Assembly (NCBI GenBank): GCA_965200235.1
Contig: OZ241339.1
Location: 2,480,001 to 2,544,000, forward strand
Length of the DNA: 64,000 bases
Reading direction: 5' to 3'
From: Azotimanducus chitobiosivorans
GTDB lineage: Bacteria > Pseudomonadota > Gammaproteobacteria > Pseudomonadales > Azotimanducaceae
The notes under the pieces were generated by a model. It did not search any database and was not told the origin of the DNA. It saw only the letters and a program-made list of their open reading frames with translations. Of the stretch, positions 35,129 to 44,016 are shown one piece after another. Position 1 is the stretch's first letter. Each line of letters starts with the position of its first letter. A program made the translations under genes and the position numbers.

Positions 35129-36609
35129 CGCGAACTATCTATGACAAGAGCAAGGGCGCGCGCGAGGCCTCGGCGCAGGCGCGTGCGCGCGATCATCAGT
35201 TGGACATTCCCAAAGCGCTCTTGCGCGCCTCCTCGCCGGATTTGCCGGAGGTCGCTGAACTCACCGCTGTTCGCCACTACACGAGCATCTCGCAAAAGAA
35301 CTTCTCGATCGACACGCGCTTCTACCCGCTTGGATCGTGCACCATGAAATACAACCCGCGGGCGGCGCATAAAGTCGCGCTCGACCCCGGCTTCCTTGGA
35401 CGCCATCCGCTCGCGCCAGACGAGTTTGACCAAGGCTTCCTGCAAGTGCGCATGGAGCTTGAAGCGCATTTGAAGCGACTCACCGGCATGGCGGCGGTGT
35501 CGCTCACGCCGATGGCGGGCGCCCAAGGCGAGTTCGCGGGACTCTCCATTATGCGCGCCTACCTCTTGAGCGAAGGGCAGACGACACGCGATGAGATTCT
35601 CGTGCCTGAAGCGGCGCACGGCACCAATCCGGCATCGGCCGCCATGTGCGGCTTCAAGGTGCGCGAAATACCGCTCGCAGCATCCGGCGACATCGACGAG
35701 GAAGCGCTCAAGGCAGCGCTCTCGGAGCGAACCGCAGGGCTCATGCTCACCAATCCGTCCACCTGCGGCCTGTTCGAGCAGCGCATTGTCGAGATCGCAC
35801 GCGCCGTGCACGAAGCCGGAGGCTTGCTCTACTACGACGGCGCGAATCTCAACGCGATTGTCGGCAGAGTGCGGCCGGCCGATATGGGCTTCGATGTCAT
35901 TCACATGAACTTGCACAAGACCTTCGCGACGCCGCATGGCGGCGGCGGTCCGGGCGCTGGGCCGATTGGTGTCGTGGAGCGGCTCAAAGCGTTCCTGCCG
36001 ATGCCATATGCAAGATACATGGACGATGGTTCAATCGAGCTTGAAGGGCGCTTCGAGCAGACGACAAACGCCCACCCGAGCTCGATTGGCCGCCTGTCGG
36101 CCTTCGGCGGCAATGCGGGCGTGCTCATCCGAGCGCTCGCCTACATTCGGCTGCTGGGCGGCGAAGGCTTGCGTCGGGTCAGCAGCCATGCGGTGCTGGC
36201 AGCAGCCTATGTCGCCAAGCGCCTCGCCGATGCCGGGTTCGAGCTTGCTTGGCCTGACCGCCGCGCCACGCATGAGTTCGTCATCAGTCTGAAGAAGGAA
36301 TACAAAGACTACGGCGTCACCGCGCTCGATTTCTCCAAGCGCCTGCTCGATTATGGGTTTCATCCGCCCACCAACTACTTCCCGCTGCTGGTGCCGGAGT
36401 GCTTCTTGATTGAACCAACCGAGACCGAGAGCTTGGAGGAACTCGATGCGTTCGTCGAGGCGATGATCGCGATTCGCGGGGAAGCCGCGAAAGACCCGAC
36501 CATTTTGACAAACGCACCGCACACGACACCTGTCTCGAGGCTTGACGAGGTGAAGGCCGTCAAGACGCTTGATCTCGGCGTTCACTTGAGAGAGGCGCAT
36601 CAGTCGTGA
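35125..36609 (+). CDS. gcvPB: Glycine dehydrogenase (decarboxylating) subunit 2
   Basis: A 494-residue PLP subunit of the P protein. The cofactor Lys265 is in MNLHKTFATPHGGGGPG, with upstream STRFYPLG-type segment FSIDTRFYPLGSCTMKYNPR and EAAHGTNPASAA. I chose the ATG at 35125, which overlaps the gcvPA stop by 4 bp (ATGA); the frame is open further up only through the gcvPA gene. Together with gcvT, gcvH and gcvPA it completes the glycine cleavage set, except for the L protein, which is shared with other complexes and not in the window. Confidence 0.96.
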   Translation: MTRTIYDKSKGAREASAQARARDHQLDIPKALLRASSPDLPEVAELTAVRHYTSISQKNFSIDTRFYPLGSCTMKYNPRAAHKVALDPGFLGRHPLAPDEFDQGFLQVRMELEAHLKRLTGMAAVSLTPMAGAQGEFAGLSIMRAYLLSEGQTTRDEILVPEAAHGTNPASAAMCGFKVREIPLAASGDIDEEALKAALSERTAGLMLTNPSTCGLFEQRIVEIARAVHEAGGLLYYDGANLNAIVGRVRPADMGFDVIHMNLHKTFATPHGGGGPGAGPIGVVERLKAFLPMPYARYMDDGSIELEGRFEQTTNAHPSSIGRLSAFGGNAGVLIRALAYIRLLGGEGLRRVSSHAVLAAAYVAKRLADAGFELAWPDRRATHEFVISLKKEYKDYGVTALDFSKRLLDYGFHPPTNYFPLLVPECFLIEPTETESLEELDAFVEAMIAIRGEAAKDPTILTNAPHTTPVSRLDEVKAVKTLDLGVHLREAHQS

Positions 36610-36616
36610 GTCCCCA

Positions 36617-37072
36617 GTGATGAAAATCCCAGAACCCCTCTTTGTCATTGTCAATCCCGCTGTGCGTCTGCTGCTCGCGTCGCCCCTGCACGGGCTTGCC
36701 AGCAAGAGCCTGCTGTCGATCACCTACACAGGCCGCCGGTCGGGTCGGCGTTACACGACGCCGCTTCGCTACATGCGCGACGGCGATGTCATCCGCTGCT
36801 TTACCTCGCGCGACACGAGCTGGTGGAGGAACCTTCAGGACGAGCAAGAAGTGTCCTTGAGGATTGCGGGAAGCGTCGAGGCGCATCTCGCCGAAGTGAT
36901 TGTTGGAGAGCCGGACACCATCCGAGCGCGCTTGGTCGCCTATTTCGAGATGTTTCCGCGAGATACGGATTACCACGACATCCGACTCGATGCGAATGGC
37001 AAGCCGCTCCCTCAGGATTTGGACCGTGCGTGTAAAGACGCGGTTGTTGTGGAGATGCGGCGAGCAAGGTAA
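36617..37072 (+). CDS. DDN-like nitroreductase/quinone reductase family protein
   Basis: A 151-residue split-barrel flavin-binding protein. The segment LSITYTGRRSGRRYTTPLRYMRDGDVIRC matches the core of the deazaflavin-dependent nitroreductase (Ddn) family, followed by WWRNLQDEQEVSLRI. Actinobacterial members use F420; proteobacterial ones may bind other flavins. It starts 7 bp after gcvPB, so is co-transcribed, but a link to glycine cleavage is not evident. Confidence 0.75.
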   Translation: MMKIPEPLFVIVNPAVRLLLASPLHGLASKSLLSITYTGRRSGRRYTTPLRYMRDGDVIRCFTSRDTSWWRNLQDEQEVSLRIAGSVEAHLAEVIVGEPDTIRARLVAYFEMFPRDTDYHDIRLDANGKPLPQDLDRACKDAVVVEMRRAR

Positions 37073-37089
37073 CTGTCTTTCACTATGGA

Positions 37090-37236
37090 ATGTCCGTGCA
37101 TCTCAATGATGTCGATCTCTTTGGCCCGGGTGCCCAAGAGCACTGGTTCGATGCGTATGACAGGCTGCATGGTGACACGCATCTCCACACACTCGGCGCT
37201 ATCAGTACGCGGCGCGCTTCAAGTTCTGACTTCTAG
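37090..37236 (+). pseudogene. Possible 5' remnant of a cytochrome P450 gene
   Basis: A 48-codon frame begins MSVHLNDVDLFGPGAQEHWF, a run typical of bacterial P450 N-termini (D-V-D-L-F followed by W-F-x-A-Y-x-R-L-H). It ends at a TAG after about 35 P450-like residues, and no heme-binding Cys region or further P450 sequence follows before the next gene. It is probably a truncated relic. P450s are common in steroid-degrading gene sets, but no link is shown. The call rests on a short N-terminal resemblance. Confidence 0.35.
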
Positions 37237-37295
37237 CGTTCAATCTGGCATACTTGCTCGCCAATTTTTCTTTCCAACTATCTCAGGAGATTTCT

Positions 37296-37592
37296 ATGAG
37301 CGCCGCTGGCACTTGGAACCTCACCACCAACACTCCTATGGGCGCCCAAAAGGGCACGCTTGAACTCGCTGTTGACGGCAACTCGCTGACCGGCACTATG
37401 AGCGGACAGCAAGGCACCATCGAGCTTGAGAACGGGCAAGTCGATGGCGATTCCGTGAGCTGGCACGCCAAGATCACATCGCCCATGCCCATGACGCTTG
37501 AGTTCAGCGGCACGGTTGATGGCGACAGCATTTCCGGCAGCGTCAAGCTCGGCGCATTCGGCAACGCGACCTTTTCAGGCGAGCGCGCCTGA
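37296..37592 (+). CDS. Hypothetical small beta-rich protein
   Basis: A 98-residue protein with a strong ribosome-binding site (CAGGAGA) before the ATG at 37296. It consists of repeating short segments such as GTLELAVDGNSLTGTM, GTIELENGQVDGDSVSW and EFSGTVDGDSISGSV, suggesting a small beta-barrel or meander with a calycin-like pattern. There is no signal peptide or Cys. I recall similar stand-alone domains near dehydrogenase genes but cannot name a function. Confidence 0.65.
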   Translation: MSAAGTWNLTTNTPMGAQKGTLELAVDGNSLTGTMSGQQGTIELENGQVDGDSVSWHAKITSPMPMTLEFSGTVDGDSISGSVKLGAFGNATFSGERA

Positions 37593-37740
37593 GACTTCGT
37601 CTTGCTTGGGATTGCTTCATACGAATGAAGCCAACTCAAGCGGGAAAATTACGCTCAAAAAGGGCGTAGAGCCGCTCCCAATGACGCTCGGCGGCCTGTT
37701 TGCCTACAGGCAGGTTCCGTGCACGGCGTGTCGCGCGGGG

Positions 37741-37772
37741 AATGCCCCGCCGCAAAAGCCAAGCGGGGCATT
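37741..37772. terminator. Hairpin between convergent genes
   Basis: A perfect 10-bp stem (AATGCCCCGC with GCGGGGCATT) closes a 12-nt loop, in the space between the convergent hypothetical gene (ends 37592) and the phosphogluconolactonase gene (ends 37792). Neither side has a clear T run, so the terminator role is inferred from position. Confidence 0.5.
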
Positions 37773-37791
37773 GCCGTACACGCTCATGCCC

Positions 37792-38493
37792 TCACGCCGC
37801 CCAGAACACATGCAGGCGCGCCGCAAGTTCGCGCAAGAGGATTCGCACAGGATACTCGCGCGCCGCACCAGGCTCGCAAGCTGCTTCAAACACCATGCGC
37901 TTGTGCGCACCGAACATGAGCAGGCAGAGCACGCCTGCGCCATGAAGTGCTCCTGGCGTCAAGCTGATGCGCGCTTCCGGCAGGCTTGGCACGTGCGCTT
38001 GGTGCGTATTCGCTTTGCTGCCTAGCGCGGCGTCGATGTCTGGGTCGTCGGGAAAGAGCGACGCCGTGTGGCCATCGTCGCCCATGCCAAACAGCGCCAC
38101 ATCGAAAGGACATAGCGAATCGATGTCCGTTTCCGAGTTGAGTTCACTATACGTTGCGGGCACCTTGAGCGTCTTTCGGATCATGCCGAGATTGTGCCTC
38201 GGCGAGTCCTTCGGCACGAAGCGCTCATCGCTCGGAAGCACCGAAATGCTTCGCCAGTCAATCGCGTTGCGACCGAGGTGCTCGTAGGTCTCCTGCGGTG
38301 AGCCGCCGCCGCTCGCAACAAAAGTCGCCCTGCTACGCGCCCGTAGGGCATCGCCAAGCGCACCCGCGATCATTCCGGCCAGCGCCAAGGACGCCTCCGA
38401 GCGGCTGCCAAATTCATGAAATTGCATCGTAGAAGTCGCGGTGACCATCGTCAAACTTTGAAGCAGCTTACGTCTTGTGGAATAATCACTCAA
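37792..38493 (-). CDS. pgl: 6-phosphogluconolactonase
   Basis: A DevB/SOL-type lactonase of up to 233 residues. Conserved segments are FVASGGGSPQETYEHL, SVLPSDERFVPKDSPRHN and GMGDDGHTASLFPD, which form the sugar-phosphate site. It hydrolyses 6-phosphogluconolactone in the oxidative pentose phosphate or Entner-Doudoroff pathway. The first 15-22 residues are not family-like, so the true start may be the ATG at 38448 (MVTATST) or 38427 (MQFHEF). No zwf or edd neighbour is present; it is divergent from coxG. Confidence 0.85.
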   Translation of the reverse strand: MSDYSTRRKLLQSLTMVTATSTMQFHEFGSRSEASLALAGMIAGALGDALRARSRATFVASGGGSPQETYEHLGRNAIDWRSISVLPSDERFVPKDSPRHNLGMIRKTLKVPATYSELNSETDIDSLCPFDVALFGMGDDGHTASLFPDDPDIDAALGSKANTHQAHVPSLPEARISLTPGALHGAGVLCLLMFGAHKRMVFEAACEPGAAREYPVRILLRELAARLHVFWAA

Positions 38494-38512
38494 CTCGGAG
38501 GATGTCTCGATA

Positions 38513-39073
38513 ATGAAGCAATCCGGCCGCCAACGTATTCATGCGCCGCGCAATGCGGTCTGGCAGGCGCTCAATGACACGAGTGTGCTTCGCCACTGTA
38601 TTGATGGCTGCGAGTCCTTCGAACAGACCGCACCCGGCCGCTTCAAAGCGAAGGTGCGCACGCGCATCGGCCCGGTGAACGCCATGTTCGCCGCAGACGT
38701 GACACTCGCAGAAGAGCCATCAAGCAGCCCGAATGCGCAGCGCTTCCGCTTGCAGGTGGAACTCGAACGCGCCAGCGCCGGATTCGGCAAGGGCGAAGCC
38801 GAGGTCACGCTCACCGACGAGCCAGGTCAGGCGACATTGCTCACCTATGAGATCAACGCGGTGGTTGGCGGCAAACTGGCGCAGATCGGTGCACGCCTTA
38901 TTGATGCCGCCGCCAGTGCCATGGCGAGCGCCTTCTTCAGCGAGCTTGAGGCCACGCTCACTGGTAAAGCGACGCCTAAACGTACAAGTACAGCGCCACG
39001 TGCATGGCTGCCTTGGGGCGCTGCGGCTGTAGTTTTGACCGCGCTCATACTTTCCGTGCTCGCATTCTTCTAG
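38513..39073 (+). CDS. coxG: CoxG-like SRPBCC protein with C-terminal membrane anchor
   Basis: A 186-residue protein. Residues 1-145 form an SRPBCC domain (RIHAPRNAVWQALND, DVTLAEEP, VGGKLAQIGARLIDAAA) as in carbon monoxide dehydrogenase subunit G; residues about 160-185 are a hydrophobic anchor (WGAAAVVLTALILSVLAFF). CoxG recruits CO dehydrogenase to the membrane so that electrons reach the quinone pool. It lies 27 bp upstream of the small iron-sulfur subunit gene and is the first gene of the operon. Confidence 0.85.
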   Translation: MKQSGRQRIHAPRNAVWQALNDTSVLRHCIDGCESFEQTAPGRFKAKVRTRIGPVNAMFAADVTLAEEPSSSPNAQRFRLQVELERASAGFGKGEAEVTLTDEPGQATLLTYEINAVVGGKLAQIGARLIDAAASAMASAFFSELEATLTGKATPKRTSTAPRAWLPWGAAAVVLTALILSVLAFF

Positions 39074-39099
39074 CATCCGTACCGAGGAGGCACCACCCC

Positions 39100-39576
39100 A
39101 TGCAGATACATCTCACCGTCAACAACACCGTTCATCGACTCGACGTGCCAGACAGCGCGCTGCTCGTGGAAGTGCTTCGCGGCCAACTCGGACTCACCGG
39201 CACGCACATCGGTTGCGACACCAGCCAATGCGGCGCCTGCGTCGTGCATGTCGATGGACGGTCGGTCAAATCCTGCACGATGCTGGCGGCGCAAGCGGAC
39301 GGCCAAGAAGTCATCACCATTGAAGGGCTCGCGGCCGGCGAGGCGCTGCACCCGATGCAGGACGCCTTCAGAAACTGCCACGGATTGCAATGCGGATTCT
39401 GTACGCCGGGCATGATCATGAGCGCAGTTGAACTCGTGCAGCGTTCACCCGGCCTAACCGAAGCTGAGGTGCGCAAAGGCTTGGAAGGCAACATCTGCCG
39501 TTGCACAGGCTATCAGAACATTGTCAAGGCAGTCCTTGAGGGTGCCTCGGGCATGAACGCCCCCGCCGCATCATAG
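39100..39576 (+). CDS. coxS: Molybdenum hydroxylase small subunit (2Fe-2S, CoxS-like)
   Basis: A 158-residue [2Fe-2S] protein. The N-terminal plant-type cluster is GCDTSQCGACVVHVDG plus a Cys in SCTM; the C-terminal helical cluster is CGFCTPGM with NICRCTGYQNI. It relays electrons from the molybdenum site to FAD. The ATG at 39100 is chosen for its GAGGAGG ribosome-binding site; the frame extends upstream into coxG. Gene order here is G-S-L-M rather than the M-S-L of classical CO dehydrogenase operons. Confidence 0.9.
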   Translation: MQIHLTVNNTVHRLDVPDSALLVEVLRGQLGLTGTHIGCDTSQCGACVVHVDGRSVKSCTMLAAQADGQEVITIEGLAAGEALHPMQDAFRNCHGLQCGFCTPGMIMSAVELVQRSPGLTEAEVRKGLEGNICRCTGYQNIVKAVLEGASGMNAPAAS

Positions 39577-39596
39577 AACACCGGAGTACCGCACAG

Positions 39597-41969
39597 ATGG
39601 CGACAGAAGAACATACAGGCATCGGCGCTTCCGTCCTTCGCAAGGAAGACCGCCGCTTCATCACGGGTGTCGGCCGTTACACCGACGATATTCAGATCAG
39701 CGGGCAGACCTATGCGGCGTTCGCCCGTTCCCTGTGGGCGCGCGCCCGCATCGAGAAGCTTGACACGCAGGCAGCCGCCGCGATGCCCGGCGTTATCGGC
39801 GTGCTTACAGGCACTGATATGGCCGCCGACGGACTTGGCGGCCTTCCTTGCGGCTGGCTGGTCAAATCGAAGGACGGCTCGGACATGCAGCAGCCTGAGC
39901 ACCCGCCGCTTGCCCATGCGCAGTTGAACTTCGTTGGCGATGCGTTCGCCATCGTCATCGCGGACACCGAAAAACAAGCTCAGAATGCCGCCCGTGCGCT
40001 TGAGCAGAGCATTGAAGTCACTGAACTGACACCCATCGTGTCGCTTGAGGGCGCGGCGGACAGTGCGCCGATTCACGAGGCGCTCTCCAGCAACGTCTGC
40101 TACGACTGGGAAATTGGCAACAAGGCGGCGACTCAGGCGGGCTTCGCTATCGCAGATCATGTGATTGAAGTCGAGCTTTCCAACAATCGCCTGATCCCCA
40201 ACGCTATGGAGCCGCGCGCGGCCATCGCCGAGTATTCGACCGGCACAGACGACATCACCATCTACACAACTTCGCAGAATCCACACCTTGTTCGCCTGAT
40301 TCTGGCCGCCTTCGTGCAACTTGCGCCCGAGCACAAGCTGCGCGTCATCGCACCGGATGTGGGCGGCGGCTTCGGCTCGAAGATCTTTGTCTACTCAGAA
40401 GAGGTGTCGGTCGCGTGGGCCGCTAAGAAACTCCGCCGTCCGGTACGCTGGACGGCAACGCGCTCCGAAGCCTTCTTGACCGATGCCCACGGGCGCGACC
40501 ATCTCACCAAGGCAAGGCTCGCGCTCGATTCAAAAGGCAAGTTTCTCGCCATGCATGTAGCGACAAAAGCCAATCTCGGCGCGTATCTCTCGACCTTCGC
40601 ATCGTCCGTACCAACATATCTGTACGGCACGCTCATGGCAGGCCAGTACGCAACGCCCGCCATTTACGTCGAAGTGCAAGGCATCTTCACCAACACCTGT
40701 CCTGTCGATGCCTACCGCGGTGCGGGCAGGCCGGAGGCGACCTTTGTCGTTGAGCGTTTGGTCGAGGTGGCGGCGCATCAGTTGCGCGCTGACCCAGCCG
40801 AATTGCGGCGCCTGAATTTCATCAAGCCAGAGCAGTTTCCCTATGAAACGCCGGTTGCCCTCGTCTACGACACCGGCAACTACGAGGCGAGCCTGGGCAA
40901 GGCTTTGCGTCATGCGGACTATGAGGGTTTCAAAGTGCGAAAAGAGGAAGCTGCACATCGCGGCAAACTTCGTGGTATTGGCTTTTCTTGCTACATTGAA
41001 GCCTGTGGACTCGCGCCTTCGCAGCTCGCGATGAATCTCGGTGCTGGCGTCGGCCTCTGGGAAAGCGCTGAGATTCGCGTCAACCCCACTGGTTCGGTGG
41101 CGGTGTTCACCGGCTCGCACAGCCACGGACAAGGACACGAGACCACGTTCGCGCAAGTCGTCTCCAATACGCTTGGCGTGCCGTTCGATCAAGTTGAGGT
41201 CGTGCATGGCGATACGGGACGACTCGACTTCGGTCTCGGCACCTATGGCTCGCGGTCAATCGCCGTCGGCGGCTCGGCACTGATCCGTGCGAGCGAAAAA
41301 ATCATCGCCAAAGGCAAGCGCATCGCCGCCCATCTTCTCAATGCGAGCGTTGACGAGATTGACTTTTCCGATGGCGTGTTCTCGGTGCAGGCGAGCAACC
41401 AGTCCGCGACCTTCGCCGAAGTCGCCTTCGCCGCCTACATCCCCAACAACGTGCCGACTGACGAGGTGGAGCCGGGGCTTGCTGAAAAAGCCTTCTATGA
41501 CCCAGAGAACTTCACCTATCCTGCGGGCACGCACATTTGCGAAGTGGAGGTGGACCCTGAGACCGGCAAAATCGATATTGTTCAGTTCATCGCCGTTGAT
41601 GATTTCGGCGAAGTCATCAATCCGATGATCGTTGAGGGACAGGTACACGGCGGGCTCACGCAAGGCATCGGTCAAGCGCTTTTTGAACACGGCGTCTACG
41701 ATGAGAGCGGTCAACTTGTCACTGGCAGCTACATGGACTACTGCATGCCGCGCGCCGATGACTTGCCGAGCTATGTCGTCGACACAACCGTGACCCCATG
41801 CACGCACAATCCCCTAGGCGTCAAAGGCTGCGGCGAGGCGGGTGCGATCGGCGCGCCAGCCGCGGTCGTCAACGCGGTCACGCATGCCACTGGCACAAAG
41901 GACATCTCGATGCCGCTTCACTCTGAGAAGGTGTGGCGATCCCTGCAGCGGAAAAGGAGAGCAGCATGA
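39597..41969 (+). CDS. Molybdenum hydroxylase large subunit, form-II CODH-like
   Basis: A 790-residue xanthine-oxidase-family catalytic subunit. It starts with SVLRKEDRRFITGVGRYTDD, and has DVGGGFGSKIF and a C-terminal GCGEAGAIGAPAAVVNAV with the active-site Glu. At residues 372-378 the active-site loop reads AYRGAGR, the form-II signature, not the AYxCSFR of genuine (form-I) CO dehydrogenase. Form-II enzymes often oxidise aldehydes, heterocycles or unknown substrates. The substrate here is therefore open, despite CODH annotation of homologs. It overlaps the FAD subunit gene by 4 bp. Confidence 0.9.
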   Translation: MATEEHTGIGASVLRKEDRRFITGVGRYTDDIQISGQTYAAFARSLWARARIEKLDTQAAAAMPGVIGVLTGTDMAADGLGGLPCGWLVKSKDGSDMQQPEHPPLAHAQLNFVGDAFAIVIADTEKQAQNAARALEQSIEVTELTPIVSLEGAADSAPIHEALSSNVCYDWEIGNKAATQAGFAIADHVIEVELSNNRLIPNAMEPRAAIAEYSTGTDDITIYTTSQNPHLVRLILAAFVQLAPEHKLRVIAPDVGGGFGSKIFVYSEEVSVAWAAKKLRRPVRWTATRSEAFLTDAHGRDHLTKARLALDSKGKFLAMHVATKANLGAYLSTFASSVPTYLYGTLMAGQYATPAIYVEVQGIFTNTCPVDAYRGAGRPEATFVVERLVEVAAHQLRADPAELRRLNFIKPEQFPYETPVALVYDTGNYEASLGKALRHADYEGFKVRKEEAAHRGKLRGIGFSCYIEACGLAPSQLAMNLGAGVGLWESAEIRVNPTGSVAVFTGSHSHGQGHETTFAQVVSNTLGVPFDQVEVVHGDTGRLDFGLGTYGSRSIAVGGSALIRASEKIIAKGKRIAAHLLNASVDEIDFSDGVFSVQASNQSATFAEVAFAAYIPNNVPTDEVEPGLAEKAFYDPENFTYPAGTHICEVEVDPETGKIDIVQFIAVDDFGEVINPMIVEGQVHGGLTQGIGQALFEHGVYDESGQLVTGSYMDYCMPRADDLPSYVVDTTVTPCTHNPLGVKGCGEAGAIGAPAAVVNAVTHATGTKDISMPLHSEKVWRSLQRKRRAA

Positions 41970-42745
41970 ACGGATTTGTGTATTCAAAAGCCACATCGCC
42001 GCGCGATGCCGTTCGCTCGCATGGCAAGTCGACGAAGGCCAAGTACCTCGCTGGCGGACAAACACTACTGCCCGCGATCAAGCAACTCCTTGATGCTCCG
42101 GAGAGACTCATCGATCTGTCTGGCGCCGGACTCGAAGGCATTGATGTCGGGCGCAAGACGATCACCATCGGTGCCATGACGCGCCACGCCGACGTGGCGG
42201 CATCCGAGCAAGTGCGTGAGGCCATTCCCGGACTCGCCGACCTCGCCGCGCAGATTGGCGATGCGCAGGTGCGAAATCGCGGCACCATTGGTGGTTCGGT
42301 CGCAAACAGCGACCCAGCGGCCGACTATCCAGCTGCGCTGTTGGCTCTGTCCGCCATTGTGCACACCAACGCACGCAAGATTCTAGCTGAAAGATTTTTC
42401 TTGGGGCTTTTCAAAAATGCGCTGAAGAGCGGCGAACTGATCACCAAGATCGAATTCCAAATCCCAACGACCTCGGCGTATGAAAAATTTCCGAATCCGG
42501 CATCGCGCTACGCCATTGTCGGCGTGTTCGCAGCGAATTTCGACCAATCGACGCGAATCGGTGTGACCGGTGCCGCGCACTCGGCGTTTCGCTGGATGGA
42601 GGCCGAGGACCATGGCCGCGGCATCAAGAACCTCTCGAACGTGGGCCTCGATCAATCAACGTTCAACAACGACATATATGCGTCCGCCACCTATCGCGCG
42701 CACTTGCTGCGGGTGCTAACGCTGAGGGCTTTGGGGCGGCTGTAG
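41966..42745 (+). CDS. coxM: Molybdenum hydroxylase FAD subunit (CoxM-like)
   Basis: A 259-residue FAD-binding protein. The two flavin motifs are AGGQTLLPAIKQ and TIGGSVANSDPAADYPAA. It passes electrons from the iron-sulfur subunit to the acceptor. The ATG overlaps the large subunit's stop (ATGA). The protein is slightly short in the middle and C-terminal part (for example NARKILAERFFLGLF instead of a longer region), but no frame break is seen. It is the last gene of the operon and converges on the ABC permease gene 11 bp away. Confidence 0.88.
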   Translation: MNGFVYSKATSPRDAVRSHGKSTKAKYLAGGQTLLPAIKQLLDAPERLIDLSGAGLEGIDVGRKTITIGAMTRHADVAASEQVREAIPGLADLAAQIGDAQVRNRGTIGGSVANSDPAADYPAALLALSAIVHTNARKILAERFFLGLFKNALKSGELITKIEFQIPTTSAYEKFPNPASRYAIVGVFAANFDQSTRIGVTGAAHSAFRWMEAEDHGRGIKNLSNVGLDQSTFNNDIYASATYRAHLLRVLTLRALGRL

Positions 42746-42756
42746 CTCGAGGCGTG

Positions 42757-44016
42757 TCAGCGCCCCGGTGACGGTAACGTCGACCATTCGGGCCGCTCGC
42801 CGAGGCTCTCGTCGGTAAAGGCTTCATCGCGAAACAGCCTCGGGTAGTAGTAGTCGCGCAGCACCGCATGAAAGTCTCGCACCCGCTGTTCATAGTCGAG
42901 CGAGTCCTTCATGCTCGTGCCCGCGATGTCTTGCAGGATGCGCGTCACGAGCGTGGGAGGCGAAAACCAAGCGAGCTTCGCGGCCAGCTCATCGCGCCTG
43001 ATGCGCCCTTCGCGATAGGCGTGCGAGAGCGGCTCCACTGTCTGATCGCCGACTTGCTGAAAAGCGTAATACCATTTCCACTCGAACGGCTGGCTGACTT
43101 CCGTGTACGCTGCCCACTGCGGATGGCGCTCGACAAACGCCTCCATGGTCGCTGACTTGGGTAAATCCCATGCATCGTTCACGGCCTCCCGTTGAACAAG
43201 CATGAGTTCACCGCCGTCTGGTAAGCGTGTGGCGGATTCCACCGCGCTTCTCATCACTGCGGGAGCGATGACAGCAAGGGCTAGCCACGCGCCGATCAGC
43301 GCAGTCAGGTTCACCGGGCTGCTCCAGCAGAAGCGATCGACAAGTGCGCAAACGCCCCACCAGAATCCGATATGCAAGGCCACAATAAGGCTTGCGAGCA
43401 CGAGTTCTGATGCACCCGCGTCGGCCAGCATGCCGCCAGCCACCAGCGGAACGATCAGGCACAAGGCGAGTGCGACAGCCCGCAAGGCCGCTCGCACGAG
43501 CCATGGACTGCCCGGGCTCGCGGCCACTGCGCTCAAGAGCTCGTAGCGTCCGGCAGCGCGCTCCCTTGAGCGCACGTCATGCAGCAGGAGGATCAGCAGC
43601 AACGGCGCCAGCATCGCCGCCACAAACGCGAAGTCGAAGCGACCAATCAGCGCAAAGTCTGGATTGTCCGCATCGGTTTCGTAGATCTGCCCTTCCAAGG
43701 CAAGCGCACGGATGCTGTGCTTCCAAGGCGAGGTGTCGCGCATGCCGAGTGCGGCAAACGCAAAATCCGATGGCGCATCGTAGGTCAGGTGGAAGGTGTA
43801 GTAGGCGGTACTGCCCCAGTCGCGGTGGAGTTCTCGCTGCGCTTCGCGTTCTGCGCGGTCGATGTCGATCAATTCGCTGATGATGGCACGCTCGGAGGCA
43901 ACCTCGCGCAGGCCAAGCAGCACCGATAATCCCGTGACAAGTAATGCGATGCCTAGCCAGAGCAGCACCGCCCGGTCTTTCGCTAGAAATTGCAGTTCGC
44001 GCATCGTCCCGGTCAT
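42757..44016 (-). CDS. ABC-2 type permease, DUF3526 family (second copy)
   Basis: A 419-residue membrane protein with about six hydrophobic segments: one near the N-terminus (VLLWLGIALLVTGLSVLLG), then a large periplasmic loop of about 110 residues, and a block of helices in the middle. The C-terminal region is a soluble extension of about 120 residues. It matches DUF3526 permeases that pair with NosF-like ATPases. I chose the ATG at 44016 (MTGTMRELQF), which overlaps the upstream permease stop as ATGA. It is last in a six-gene minus-strand operon. Confidence 0.82.
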   Translation of the reverse strand: MTGTMRELQFLAKDRAVLLWLGIALLVTGLSVLLGLREVASERAIISELIDIDRAEREAQRELHRDWGSTAYYTFHLTYDAPSDFAFAALGMRDTSPWKHSIRALALEGQIYETDADNPDFALIGRFDFAFVAAMLAPLLLILLLHDVRSRERAAGRYELLSAVAASPGSPWLVRAALRAVALALCLIVPLVAGGMLADAGASELVLASLIVALHIGFWWGVCALVDRFCWSSPVNLTALIGAWLALAVIAPAVMRSAVESATRLPDGGELMLVQREAVNDAWDLPKSATMEAFVERHPQWAAYTEVSQPFEWKWYYAFQQVGDQTVEPLSHAYREGRIRRDELAAKLAWFSPPTLVTRILQDIAGTSMKDSLDYEQRVRDFHAVLRDYYYPRLFRDEAFTDESLGERPEWSTLPSPGR

